From the IMG/VR virus record IMGVR_UViG_3300032331_004365, positions 1 through 21,769 of that record: 21,769 nucleotides of DNA; one strand, given 5' to 3'. Positions 1-6,576 of the stretch are shown in pieces; position 1 is the first letter of the stretch; each line of letters begins with the position of its first letter. The position numbers and the translations under genes were made by a program. The notes beneath the pieces are model-generated. The model searched no databases, was not told the origin of the DNA, and saw only the letters and a list, made by a program, of their open reading frames with translations. The stretch is from a virus.

Positions 1-644
1 AAGATGAAGATGAAGATGAAGATGAAGATGAAGATGAAGATGAAGATGAAGATGAAGAGGATGATGACGCAGACAATGAAGATGAAGATGATGAAGATGA
101 TGAAGATGAGGATGAAAAAGCTCCAAAAATGATGAAAAACAAGATGAAAAAAGAAGAAAGAGAATGGCTTGGTAGCCTTTTAAATCAAATTGGAGATCCT
201 ACTCAAAAGTTTGACAGCGGGTTTACAGAAGATAATCTTTCAGCTGATGAGCCCGGTCCAGGAGAAGTTGGATATGCTCCATCTGGAAGAATCGCAGATA
301 ACTTCACACAGGTTGCAGAAGCTGCTGAAGGATTAACTGCAAAACAAAAAAAACTTCCCAAGGCATTACAAGATGCAATTCTTAAGAAAAAGGGAGTAAA
401 GTCTGATGAAAAGTCTGAAGACTCAGAGGAAGCAAGTGATAAATCTGATAAAGACTCAGAGGAAGGCGAAAAGTCTGATGAGGGCTCAAGCGGCAGTGTA
501 GAAAAGCATTTAAAAGCCTGTCTTAAGAAAAATCCCAAAGCTTCATTTAAAGAAGCCAAAGATTATGTAAAGAAGCAAAAAGGCATGGGTAAATGCAAAG
601 TGACTTTAAAAGATTATCTTGTTTGTAAGAAAAAAGCAAAATGA
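1..644 (+). CDS. Acidic Asp/Glu-repeat protein, 5'-truncated
   Basis: The frame is open from the first complete codon (position 3), so the gene begins outside the window and the ATG at 129 is internal. What is visible is about 213 residues. It begins with at least nine Asp-Glu pairs from a GATGAA hexamer repeat, continues as a mixed Asp/Glu tract to about base 116, and becomes a Lys-rich body. A second low-complexity Ser/Asp/Glu/Lys tract lies at about bases 400-490. The C-terminal 50 residues are strongly basic and contain three cysteines, giving an acidic-to-basic polarity. The stop overlaps the next ATG (ATGA), so it is translationally coupled to a gene with a capsid-targeting-like N-terminus. 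I do not recognise the family. A head-internal or scaffold-like role is inferred from context only. Confidence 0.75.
   Translation, partial: DEDEDEDEDEDEDEDEDEEDDDADNEDEDDEDDEDEDEKAPKMMKNKMKKEEREWLGSLLNQIGDPTQKFDSGFTEDNLSADEPGPGEVGYAPSGRIADNFTQVAEAAEGLTAKQKKLPKALQDAILKKKGVKSDEKSEDSEEASDKSDKDSEEGEKSDEGSSGSVEKHLKACLKKNPKASFKEAKDYVKKQKGMGKCKVTLKDYLVCKKKAK
3..56 (+). repeat. GATGAA hexanucleotide microsatellite (9 units)
   Basis: Nine perfect tandem GATGAA units encode Asp-Glu pairs inside the first gene. The two bases before it (AA) fit a further unit, so the array probably continues upstream. Imperfect GATGAA/GATGAT units follow to about base 116. Slippage by whole units would keep the frame and change only the length of the acidic tract. 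Confidence 0.95.
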
Positions 645-841
645 AAAGCTTTCTTAATTGGCTTGAGGATGCTGTAGCAGCTGCACCTGCGGCAACAACA
701 TCAGTTTCTGGAAGCCCAGGAGCCACTACATCCAATGGGATTGCCCCATATTTACAACCTGTTGGAATTGGAACTGTGGTAAAAAGACAGTTTCCCGGAG
801 AGCACAGAAGGCACAGAAGGCACAAAAAGCATAAAAGGTAA
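641..841 (+). CDS. 66-aa protein: capsid-targeting-like N-terminus, His/Arg/Lys tail
   Basis: The start overlaps the upstream stop as ATGA. The first eleven residues (MKSFLNWLEDA) match position by position the pattern of the T4 internal-protein capsid-targeting peptide, which from memory is close to MKTYQEFIAEA. A low-complexity Ala/Thr/Ser/Gly segment follows (residues 12-32), then a short hydrophobic stretch, and the protein ends in four consecutive basic triplets HRR-HRR-HKK-HKR. Inference: it could be a small head-internal peptide that is packaged with DNA and binds it through the basic tail. The exact L/I-x-E protease site is imperfect here (LED before Ala). No recognised family. Expression as a real gene is supported by the ATGA coupling and by its position between two other same-strand genes. 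Confidence 0.65.
   Translation: MKSFLNWLEDAVAAAPAATTSVSGSPGATTSNGIAPYLQPVGIGTVVKRQFPGEHRRHRRHKKHKR
803..838 (+). repeat. Four 9-bp units encoding HRR/HKK triplets
   Basis: CACAGAAGG occurs twice in perfect tandem (803-811 and 812-820), followed by the diverged units CACAAAAAG and CATAAAAGG. Together they encode the basic C-terminus of the 66-aa protein. They look like duplications of one His-basic-basic unit. Confidence 0.85.
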
Positions 842-852
842 TATACATCTAT

Positions 853-1410
853 ATGCAATTTAAAGATTGGCTAAATATAAACGAAGCATCAAACCCGGGC
901 TCTAAAACTGGTTTGTATCCACCTGGTTATGGAGGAATAGCTCTTTATCCTCCTCAATGGTATCTAACCAGAAGCGCCGACGCTATTTTCTACCTTTCTG
1001 TAGACGAAAGAATATATAACTTTAAGAATCACAAAATGATTAACACTTCTCTTAATACAGGAGAAGGGGGATTGTGGAATATAAAACATATTCCTGGTGG
1101 CGGGGATCAAGCAAAGCCTACCAAAGATGGCTTAGGCGTTAACAATGGCGAAGGTGGTATGTGGAATATAAAACACATAAAAGGCAAGCCAACCTATACT
1201 AAGAACAAAGAGTTCATTCCAGACGCTGGAGAAGGGGGAATGTGGAATATAAAGCATATAAAAGGTGATTCTAAGCCTCCAAAAATGAATGTTGGAGAAG
1301 GACAACCTTGGGATATATCTAAATTAAAAGGCAAACCTAGTTATAAAAAGAACAAAGAGTTTATTCCAGATTTCGGTGAAGGTGGAACTTGGAATATAAA
1401 AAACTTGTAA
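853..1410 (+). CDS. 185-aa repeat protein (GEGGxWNIKxIKG) with capsid-targeting-like N-terminus
   Basis: The N-terminus MQFKDWLNINEA resembles the T4 capsid-targeting peptide and has an I-N-E/A junction that fits the known gp21 cleavage rule ([LI]-x-E). Residues 13-69 are Gly/Tyr/Pro-rich. From residue 70 the protein consists of five copies of a Gly-Glu-Gly-Gly-x-Trp-Asn-Ile-Lys unit starting near residues 70, 99, 126, 148 and 175; the fourth copy is the most diverged (GQPWDIS). Copies two and four share an almost identical linker (KGKPxYxKNKEFIPD). There is no clear Shine-Dalgarno; AATATACATCTAT sits directly before the ATG. I do not recognise the family. The repeats suggest a structural or multivalent binding role, and the N-terminus suggests head packaging; both are inference. 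Confidence 0.7.
   Translation: MQFKDWLNINEASNPGSKTGLYPPGYGGIALYPPQWYLTRSADAIFYLSVDERIYNFKNHKMINTSLNTGEGGLWNIKHIPGGGDQAKPTKDGLGVNNGEGGMWNIKHIKGKPTYTKNKEFIPDAGEGGMWNIKHIKGDSKPPKMNVGEGQPWDISKLKGKPSYKKNKEFIPDFGEGGTWNIKNL
1060..1407 (+). repeat. Five diverged repeats encoding GEGGxWNIK units
   Basis: Units begin at 1060, 1147, 1228, 1294 and 1375, with spacings of 87, 81, 66 and 81 bp. The 81-bp spacing occurs twice with the same linker (KGKP-Y-KNKEFIPD), which points to duplication of a two-unit block. Copies have diverged at synonymous positions, so the repeat appears to be maintained at the protein level. Confidence 0.9.
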
Positions 1411-1411
1411 C

Positions 1412-1645
1412 TCAACTTTCCATTTCTTTCTTTAAAATATCTCTACATTTTTGCATTATTTCTTCAAGTTCTTTAGGTTTGCAGGCTAAGAGTCTACATG
1501 CTCCGCTTTTATTTAATCTTCCTTTTTTTGTATAAACTTTATTTTCATTTAAAAGTAAAATATCAATTATTTTTCCGTATCCGTTATCTATCAATTTTTG
1601 AATTAATTCCTGTCTTTCAATTATCTCCAGAAAACTTAATTTCAT
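1412..1645 (-). CDS. 77-aa possible helix-turn-helix protein
   Basis: Starts at ATG 1645 with a Shine-Dalgarno-like AAAAGGA about seven bases upstream. The first 30 residues look helical. Residues 40-70 have the shape of a helix-turn-helix: GRLNKSGACRLL, a short turn (ACKP), then KELEEIMQKCRDIL. It is the last gene of the minus-strand tail block and ends one base from the convergent repeat-protein gene. A DNA-binding or transcription-accessory role is possible in a phage that carries a gp55-like sigma, but I do not see clear similarity to T4 gp33, and the function is not established. Confidence 0.6.
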   Translation of the reverse strand: MKLSFLEIIERQELIQKLIDNGYGKIIDILLLNENKVYTKKGRLNKSGACRLLACKPKELEEIMQKCRDILKKEMES

Positions 1646-1710
1646 ATTTTTTTCCTTTTTGTTGTACTTATAATAACAATATTTTTATATTAAATCAACG
1701 ACAAATTTAA

Positions 1711-2229
1711 TTATTCTAAATATGCTCTATCATATCTAAGAGTTAAATCTATAGTAACAATATCACTGGTACTCATATCTAGATCGCCAAATTCAATTGA
1801 GTTTGGCCAAACATTTTCTAAAACCCACTTTTCTATAGTTTCTCCGCAGCCATCATATAGTTCTAATGTGCATCTGCCTACTTTAAATCCAGAAGAGCTA
1901 GGTTTCCAAATAGACTTAGTAGAAGAAACCTCATATGATTTTTTAATCCAATCCATGACAGGATTAGACTTCTTCTTAATATCATATAAACTTAAATTTA
2001 TAGGCTTCCAGTCTGGTTTGCTTGGAAAATAAATCGTTTCATTTACATGCTGAGCGTCCATTTCCTTGAATGTTAATCCAGGTCTTCCTCCTTTGAATGG
2101 AGGAAGACAAGGGCTACCTTCGGCAGAAACATTTTCTATAAAGAATAGCCACCTATTTTTGCGTTTAAAACAAACTCCAGGATCTGTAAGCGCGCCATCT
2201 CCATAATCCCATCCCATTGATCTTGCCAT
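1711..2229 (-). CDS. Tail tube protein B (gp19-like)
   Basis: Contractile-tail inner tube subunit that polymerises around the tape measure under the sheath. The best start is ATG 2229 (MARSMG), giving 172 aa against 163 in T4 gp19. A longer frame begins at 2265, but its extra 12 residues are hydrophobic and fall in the terminator. Family signs: an N-terminal KRKNRWLFFIENV strand, the block ETIYFPSKPDWKPINLSLYD, the block LYDGCGETIEKWVLENVWP, and a C-terminal SD-VTIDLTLRYDRA strand. It is paralogous to the tube gene just upstream, from which it is separated by a strong terminator, so it is probably transcribed or dosed separately. The start has no clear Shine-Dalgarno (TAAATAATATT then ATG). 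Confidence 0.88.
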   Translation of the reverse strand: MARSMGWDYGDGALTDPGVCFKRKNRWLFFIENVSAEGSPCLPPFKGGRPGLTFKEMDAQHVNETIYFPSKPDWKPINLSLYDIKKKSNPVMDWIKKSYEVSSTKSIWKPSSSGFKVGRCTLELYDGCGETIEKWVLENVWPNSIEFGDLDMSTSDIVTIDLTLRYDRAYLE

Positions 2230-2250
2230 AATATTATTTAGTATAAATAT

Positions 2251-2288
2251 AAAAAAAAGATGCAAGATTTTGATGATCTTGCATCTTT
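2251..2288 (-). terminator. Intrinsic terminator after tube A
   Basis: A perfect 13-bp inverted repeat (2256-2268 with 2276-2288) has a 7-base loop. Read on the minus strand the hairpin runs into eight consecutive T residues (2258 down to 2251), the classic rho-independent form. It lies between the stop of tube A (2310) and the start of tube B (2229), so it should end or attenuate the sheath-tube A transcript. On the plus strand the tract after the stem is weaker (CTTTTA). Confidence 0.9.
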
Positions 2289-2309
2289 CTTTTATTGATA
2301 ATTTTTAAT

Positions 2310-2933
2310 TTAGCTCTTGCAGCCAACGCAGTTACAAGCAGTAAATGCTTTCTGGCAACCGCTTCCTGTGGCGTTATAAGTAGCCTCGGAATATCTTAAG
2401 GTTACCTCTACTGTAGCCTCATCACTACTTGCATAATCAAGCTCACCAAAATTAATCGATTGGGGCCAAACGTGTTTTAAAACCCAAGTTTCTAAGGTTT
2501 CTCCACAACCATCATATAGACTCAGAGTAGCTGTGCCAGCGTAACCGCCGCCAGTACTGCTAGTACTATTTTGAGTCAATCCACCATTGCCCTTGACTGA
2601 AGATTGATTTAATGACGAGTTATTGAAAGCATAAACTGTACTTAACCAACTATAAAGATTGGTTATATCATTGTTTCCATCGCCACCTTTTTCTAAAATA
2701 TCATAAAATGTAACTGCAGTTGTCTGCCAAGAAGCTTTTCCTGGTATCCACATTTTGCCGTGCAAATAATTTATTTCAGTTTCATCTATGTCTATTTGTG
2801 GTCTGCTTGCTACCTTGACAATAGTGTCAGGAATATTACCGCAGGGTGTTTGCAAAGCAAGTGTCCATCTATATTTTCTTTTAAATATAGTTGTTGAGTT
2901 CGATAACACTCCCAATCCCATGTTCTGAGCCAT
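2310..2933 (-). CDS. Tail tube protein A (gp19-like) with Cys-rich tail
   Basis: A second gp19-type tube subunit of 207 aa. It shares the family pattern with its neighbour: FKRKYRWTLAL near the N-terminus, a W-P-KASWQTTAVTFYD block, LYDGCGETLETWVLKHVWP, and SSDEATVEVTLRYSEA. It has a Gly/Ser/Asn-rich insertion at about residues 105-130 that tube B lacks, and a C-terminal extension with four cysteines (GCQKAFTACNCVGC). A good Shine-Dalgarno (AAGGAG, about 8 bases before ATG) follows the sheath gene by 38 bp, the normal sheath-then-tube order of T4-like phages. Which paralogue forms the main tube cannot be decided from sequence; position next to sheath and the strong ribosome binding site favour this one. 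Confidence 0.9.
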   Translation of the reverse strand: MAQNMGLGVLSNSTTIFKRKYRWTLALQTPCGNIPDTIVKVASRPQIDIDETEINYLHGKMWIPGKASWQTTAVTFYDILEKGGDGNNDITNLYSWLSTVYAFNNSSLNQSSVKGNGGLTQNSTSSTGGGYAGTATLSLYDGCGETLETWVLKHVWPQSINFGELDYASSDEATVEVTLRYSEATYNATGSGCQKAFTACNCVGCKS

Positions 2934-2971
2934 ATTAGGTTCTCCTTATAAAATTATTCATACTAAATTTA

Positions 2972-5413
2972 TCACGCTGTTTCGGCAAAACTCCCAGTTC
3001 TATGTATACTGAATTCTAGGAATATAAATTCTGCTGAACGTACAGGTTGTATTCCTATTCTTGCTCTAAATTCATTTCTATCTATAACGTCAGGTGTGTT
3101 AAGTTCTGTGTCAGCCTTGATTATGAATGCATTTACTCCTCTTCCAACTTGTATTTCTTGAAGAATTTGAGTTGCAATCAATACAAATCTTTGTCTAAAC
3201 TTATCATCATTTGGTTCAAATATAAGTGATCTGCTTGCTGTTCTTAATCTCTTTTCAACTGTAAGCATCAATCTTCTTACATTTACTCTATCAAGAGCTG
3301 TCGGCTTTCTTTGGAGTGTTTTTTGACCGAATATTACGAATCCACCAATATCAACAAACTGAATGATTGGATTCACGCAATTTCTATTACCATACATCAG
3401 ATCTCTTTCCTCTAGTGTTGGACGATCAAAAACATCCAATATATTAGAAACAGTTCCTCTATTTAGACCTGCTGGCGCAAACCAAGGAGCAGCCAGACTA
3501 TCTGATCGAGCTATGGTTGCCATAACAGCGCCGCTTGGTGGAACCCAAACATCAAGTAGATTAAAGGTATCTCTAATCTTAACCCATGGCCAATACAGAG
3601 CACCAAAATCGCTGTCAAATCTATTTGAATTTAAAGGATGGGCTCCATTTTGCCACTGAACTATTTCTTTAACTGTTAATCCAAATGGAGGATCAATTAT
3701 AGCCATGCAGTCCATTCTGACGTTTTGGCAAAGATCCAACAGAGCTGTTACAACATTTGTGCTGCTATGCCCAGGAACAGCAATCAGATCGATATCAATT
3801 TGTTCTGGCTCACTGAGAGCATAAATTCCTGTGTATCCTAAAGCACTACCAATTATTAGCTCGTCTTGCTTATCTGGATCTGATGGTATACCGTCAGCAC
3901 CACCAGTTAGTGAATAAGCTCCACTTAGTGGAGAATATGTAGTTGAGTTTAAAGGAGGTGAGCTTATATCTGTGGCGTCAACGACTCTCACATAGTCAGA
4001 AACCTGAGCTAGGTAAGATTCTACATAATAGCTACTTGCAGGATCTTTTGTAAGATTGCCCCAAGATTCTACCTGAACTCCATTACTATAAACTTCCATT
4101 GTGAAGTTGTTTTCGTATGAGTTATTTTTGATTTTAACTTGTGTTCTGTTACCTTCAATGCCTGGAGTATCAGCATATATTGTGAAAGTGACCTGACTCA
4201 TATTAGTGTTATCAGATCCCACAACAATACCACCGACATCAGAATCGGAATTGGATATGGATCCATCGACCGCAACAGCACTAGATTGAACTGGGCTTAC
4301 ACCTGTTGCTGTTGCTGTGTCCATTCCAAAAACTTCTAAAGCAACTCCTACTGCTTTAATTCTTAGTCTGGCATCTCGACCATAATGCTTGGTCTTAAAG
4401 CTCAGATAGTTTTTACCAACATTATCTCCTGTGCTTGGACTGTATGTCCCTGCTACCCAACCTCCAGGCAAAGTGCCAGCGGTTGAACCACCTTCATCAG
4501 ATATTCTTTGGTCGTTTATTTCTGTTATAATTTCGGTGAGAGATACGCTGGAATCTCCATCAAATTTAGACAGATCAACAACTTGAACAACATTGTCTAT
4601 AAGAGTGCTATCTGTGCCATCTACAATTAGTTGAATATTCATTCCTGACATTCCACTAAAATTAAAAGTACCATTTGTGGCTGCGGCAGGGGTTCCACTA
4701 TAACCATATTCTGAAGCAAGCACTTCTGCTTGTGTCATACCAGTGCCCAGACCGGTTTCGGCATCAGCTCCGTATATTGAATCTTTTACAGAAACTAATT
4801 CTAAACTTGCATTTGGACCATAAGCCCACACTGTTTTTACGCCGATATAAGTATCTGTATCAACTGTGTGGACGAAGAACACGATTCCATCATTGACTGT
4901 ATCTAACTGATCATTTAAGGTTGCAGCAAGATCATTAGCTGAGTAAGTATCAGCAGCAACTACAAGTGTCTTTGATGACAAAACTGTGTTAAGTCTCCAC
5001 TTGAAAAAAGAATCTACTGTGAAAGTATAATCACCAGCTGATTTTGAAATTATTTCCACAACAGATCCAGCACTTGGAACATCAACATAAGCTGATTCTG
5101 CTCTTTCATTACTAACGGCTTCTTCGTCAGCAACTCTTACAATGTAAAGCTCATTTGCTGCATTTAGATACTGCTCAGCAGCGTATATTAAAAAGGGATC
5201 ACTAACATCAGGATGGGGATAACCGAAAACTGTGTGAAGTTGTCTGCTGGTGGAAACTAGTGTTGGGATATTGATTGGACCCTTGCTAGCAAAACCTACC
5301 AAAGCACCTCTGTGAAAAGATTGATTGGGAGCTATGAAGCTCAAATCCTTCTCAGCTATTCTAACGCTTGGACTTATTGTATTGGAAGGTGGAAATCCCC
5401 TTAAAATTGCCAT
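2972..5413 (-). CDS. Contractile tail sheath protein (gp18-like)
   Basis: Subunit of the contractile sheath surrounding the tube; its contraction drives the tube through the host envelope. It has 813 aa, longer than T4 gp18 (659), with the extra length in the central variable region (about residues 130-560), which looks like surface-exposed beta insertions rich in Thr/Ser/Gly. The N-terminal 120 residues carry the ALVGFASKGP and EQYLNAANELYIVRVAD blocks usual for sheaths. The C-terminal part is strongly conserved, with PWFAPAGLNRG near residue 640 and a final R-GIQPVRSAEFIFLEFSI strand. The Shine-Dalgarno AAAGGGAG precedes ATG 5413. It sits between a gp15-like gene and gp19-like tube genes, the expected tail-assembly context. 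Confidence 0.95.
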   Translation of the reverse strand: MAILRGFPPSNTISPSVRIAEKDLSFIAPNQSFHRGALVGFASKGPINIPTLVSTSRQLHTVFGYPHPDVSDPFLIYAAEQYLNAANELYIVRVADEEAVSNERAESAYVDVPSAGSVVEIISKSAGDYTFTVDSFFKWRLNTVLSSKTLVVAADTYSANDLAATLNDQLDTVNDGIVFFVHTVDTDTYIGVKTVWAYGPNASLELVSVKDSIYGADAETGLGTGMTQAEVLASEYGYSGTPAAATNGTFNFSGMSGMNIQLIVDGTDSTLIDNVVQVVDLSKFDGDSSVSLTEIITEINDQRISDEGGSTAGTLPGGWVAGTYSPSTGDNVGKNYLSFKTKHYGRDARLRIKAVGVALEVFGMDTATATGVSPVQSSAVAVDGSISNSDSDVGGIVVGSDNTNMSQVTFTIYADTPGIEGNRTQVKIKNNSYENNFTMEVYSNGVQVESWGNLTKDPASSYYVESYLAQVSDYVRVVDATDISSPPLNSTTYSPLSGAYSLTGGADGIPSDPDKQDELIIGSALGYTGIYALSEPEQIDIDLIAVPGHSSTNVVTALLDLCQNVRMDCMAIIDPPFGLTVKEIVQWQNGAHPLNSNRFDSDFGALYWPWVKIRDTFNLLDVWVPPSGAVMATIARSDSLAAPWFAPAGLNRGTVSNILDVFDRPTLEERDLMYGNRNCVNPIIQFVDIGGFVIFGQKTLQRKPTALDRVNVRRLMLTVEKRLRTASRSLIFEPNDDKFRQRFVLIATQILQEIQVGRGVNAFIIKADTELNTPDVIDRNEFRARIGIQPVRSAEFIFLEFSIHRTGSFAETA

Positions 5414-5433
5414 TTTTTATTCTCCCTTTATAT

Positions 5434-5631
5434 CTAAATTTTCTTAGTAGTAATTAATCCTTTTTTCTCTGCCCTAAGTATATAGTCAGTTGACCTCTCT
5501 TCTTCGAGCAAAAAAATATTTTTTCCTGAACCAACTCCTGGTACATTTAAAACTGTAAATGTACGGGGTGCCCTTCTTGACAAAACAACCAGTTGCATAG
5601 GAAATTTATTTCTATTTGTTATCTCTAACAC
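5434..5631 (-). CDS. 65-aa small protein between gp15-like and sheath genes
   Basis: Starts with GTG at 5631, overlapping the upstream stop by seven bases, and has an AAGGAG five bases before it inside the upstream gene. This arrangement implies translational coupling. The protein begins LEITNRNKFPMQLVV and contains RRAPRTFTVLNVPGVGSGKNIFLLEEE, which reads as short beta strands. I do not recognise a family. Its position in the sheath operon suggests a small tail or neck accessory protein, which is inference. The C-terminus (GLITTKKI) ends 20 bases before the sheath ATG, close to the sheath ribosome binding site. Confidence 0.7.
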   Translation of the reverse strand: MLEITNRNKFPMQLVVLSRRAPRTFTVLNVPGVGSGKNIFLLEEERSTDYILRAEKKGLITTKKI

Positions 5632-6566
5632 TTCGTCTCCTTAACGGTTTCCTCAATTCGACTTACAATTGCACCTACTTCTTCTTCCGTCAAACCATCT
5701 GTCAATTCTATCTTTGTAGACAGAATAGACTTTTTCCTCACAATCGGCTGAGGTATATAAGACTCAGCAGTTAGGTTGAATTGAAATTTAACAACCCTAA
5801 TTGCCTGATCCCCAGGTTCTATCTCAAGATTATTAGCAATTGAATCTAATTTCACCTGAGTTTCCCAGTTTACACCTCTAACCTTTATATATGCAACAGG
5901 ACTAAATTTTAAAATAATTTGCTCTAATATTTGATTCATATCTTCAACATACATGGTCCAAGCATATAAACTATATGATATGTCTACTGGTATGCCCCAA
6001 GATGTTCCAAAAATTGTATCTCTTTTATATTTTTCACTTATCGTAGAAGAAGGTTTTCCATCTGGACCTCTTGCATAATCAACTGCTTTGTGATAAATGT
6101 ATCTTGATTGATTAAATTGATAATCTTGACTGTGTATAGCCATTATTGGAAGTCGTATTCTATCTACTACCAAAGAGTTATCTTTTCTTACATTATCTTG
6201 AAGTATTGCGGCTACTGCTTTTTCTTGTGTTCCCCAAATAATCGGAATGGGGTGAGCCTTACCGTCTTCATCCAACACAACTATATCTTTAAATAAATCT
6301 AAAACTGCTTCATCTGTTCCTCTTAAAGCTTTGGTATATCTATATATTGTATTAAAATTTGTGCCATCATTTATAATCTTGCCGCTTTGCATTGGATCAC
6401 AAAGATCGCTTTTGCCTATTCCTGTTTTTTCATTTATCGAAGATTCTTTTAAAAAATCTAAATTGTCTGGGGCGTTTGAACAGGTATCTGGTGTTGTTTT
6501 ATTTTCTTGAAAACTAAATCCTTTTGGGTTACAATCAACAAAGCTTTTTTCTGGGTGATTTTGCAT
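5625..6566 (-). CDS. Tail sheath stabiliser/completion protein (gp15-like)
   Basis: T4 gp15 forms the ring that caps the tail and joins it to the neck. This protein has 313 aa against 272 in T4. From memory of gp15, several blocks align in order: HPIPIIWGTQEKAVAAI with the T4 VPITYASKE segment, RLPIMAIHSQDYQFN with LPRINLHLVDFSYN, PVDISYSLYAWTMYVEDMNQ plus ILEQIILKFSP with the T4 YELSIFTRYEDDMFQIVEQI region, and VVKFQFNLTAESYIPQPI with the strand before the T4 tail. The first 70 residues are an extra Asn/Asp/Lys-rich N-terminus. It is the first gene of the minus-strand tail block and starts only ten bases from a divergent gene. No Shine-Dalgarno is visible; ATATATTATT directly precedes the ATG. 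Confidence 0.82.
   Translation of the reverse strand: MQNHPEKSFVDCNPKGFSFQENKTTPDTCSNAPDNLDFLKESSINEKTGIGKSDLCDPMQSGKIINDGTNFNTIYRYTKALRGTDEAVLDLFKDIVVLDEDGKAHPIPIIWGTQEKAVAAILQDNVRKDNSLVVDRIRLPIMAIHSQDYQFNQSRYIYHKAVDYARGPDGKPSSTISEKYKRDTIFGTSWGIPVDISYSLYAWTMYVEDMNQILEQIILKFSPVAYIKVRGVNWETQVKLDSIANNLEIEPGDQAIRVVKFQFNLTAESYIPQPIVRKKSILSTKIELTDGLTEEEVGAIVSRIEETVKETKC
5637..5642 (-). promoter_or_regulatory. Shine-Dalgarno deciding the GTG start at 5631
   Basis: AAGGAG on the minus strand, five bases before GTG 5631, lies within the last codons of the upstream gp15-like gene. There is no ATG in this frame near it, so the GTG is the most likely start. Confidence 0.8.
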
Positions 6567-6576
6567 AATAATATAT
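6567..6576. promoter_or_regulatory. Ten-bp AT box between two divergent starts
   Basis: AATAATATAT is the entire space between CAT (minus-strand start, 6566) and ATG (plus-strand start, 6577). Neither side has room for a ribosome binding site. It may act as a shared -10-like late promoter element giving leaderless or nearly leaderless messages; this is inferred from similar boxes at 8047-8058 and 13493-13506. Confidence 0.4.

Noticed and set aside
1-60. GATGAA array as a CRISPR array or iteron origin
   Set aside because: Units are 6 bp with no spacers and stay in frame as Asp-Glu codons of a continuing protein.
129-131. ATG 129 as the start of the first gene
   Set aside because: The same frame is open with protein-like acidic sequence to the window edge, and there is no ribosome binding site before 129.
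1-131. Lys-Met repeat frame (AAG ATG) over the hexamer array
   Set aside because: It is the shadow frame of GATGAA and stops at 130-132 without any further coding sequence.
203-559. Antisense ORF of 118 aa opposite the first gene
   Set aside because: A Ser/Phe/Leu-rich shadow of an acidic/Lys-rich coding sequence with no ribosome binding site.
1412-1645. 77-aa protein as a T4 gp33 homologue
   Set aside because: It is small and possibly DNA-binding and occurs together with a gp55-like sigma, but the residues I remember for gp33 do not align, so it is kept as an unknown.
2242-2249. TATAAATA on the plus strand, identical to the T4 late promoter
   Set aside because: It points right into the terminator and into minus-strand genes, with no plus-strand gene to transcribe. 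Most likely chance in an AT-rich spacer.
3363-3659. Plus-strand ORF inside the sheath gene (and similar ones at 4139 and 4675)
   Set aside because: The sheath frame is clearly the coding one by family motifs; these are antisense shadows.
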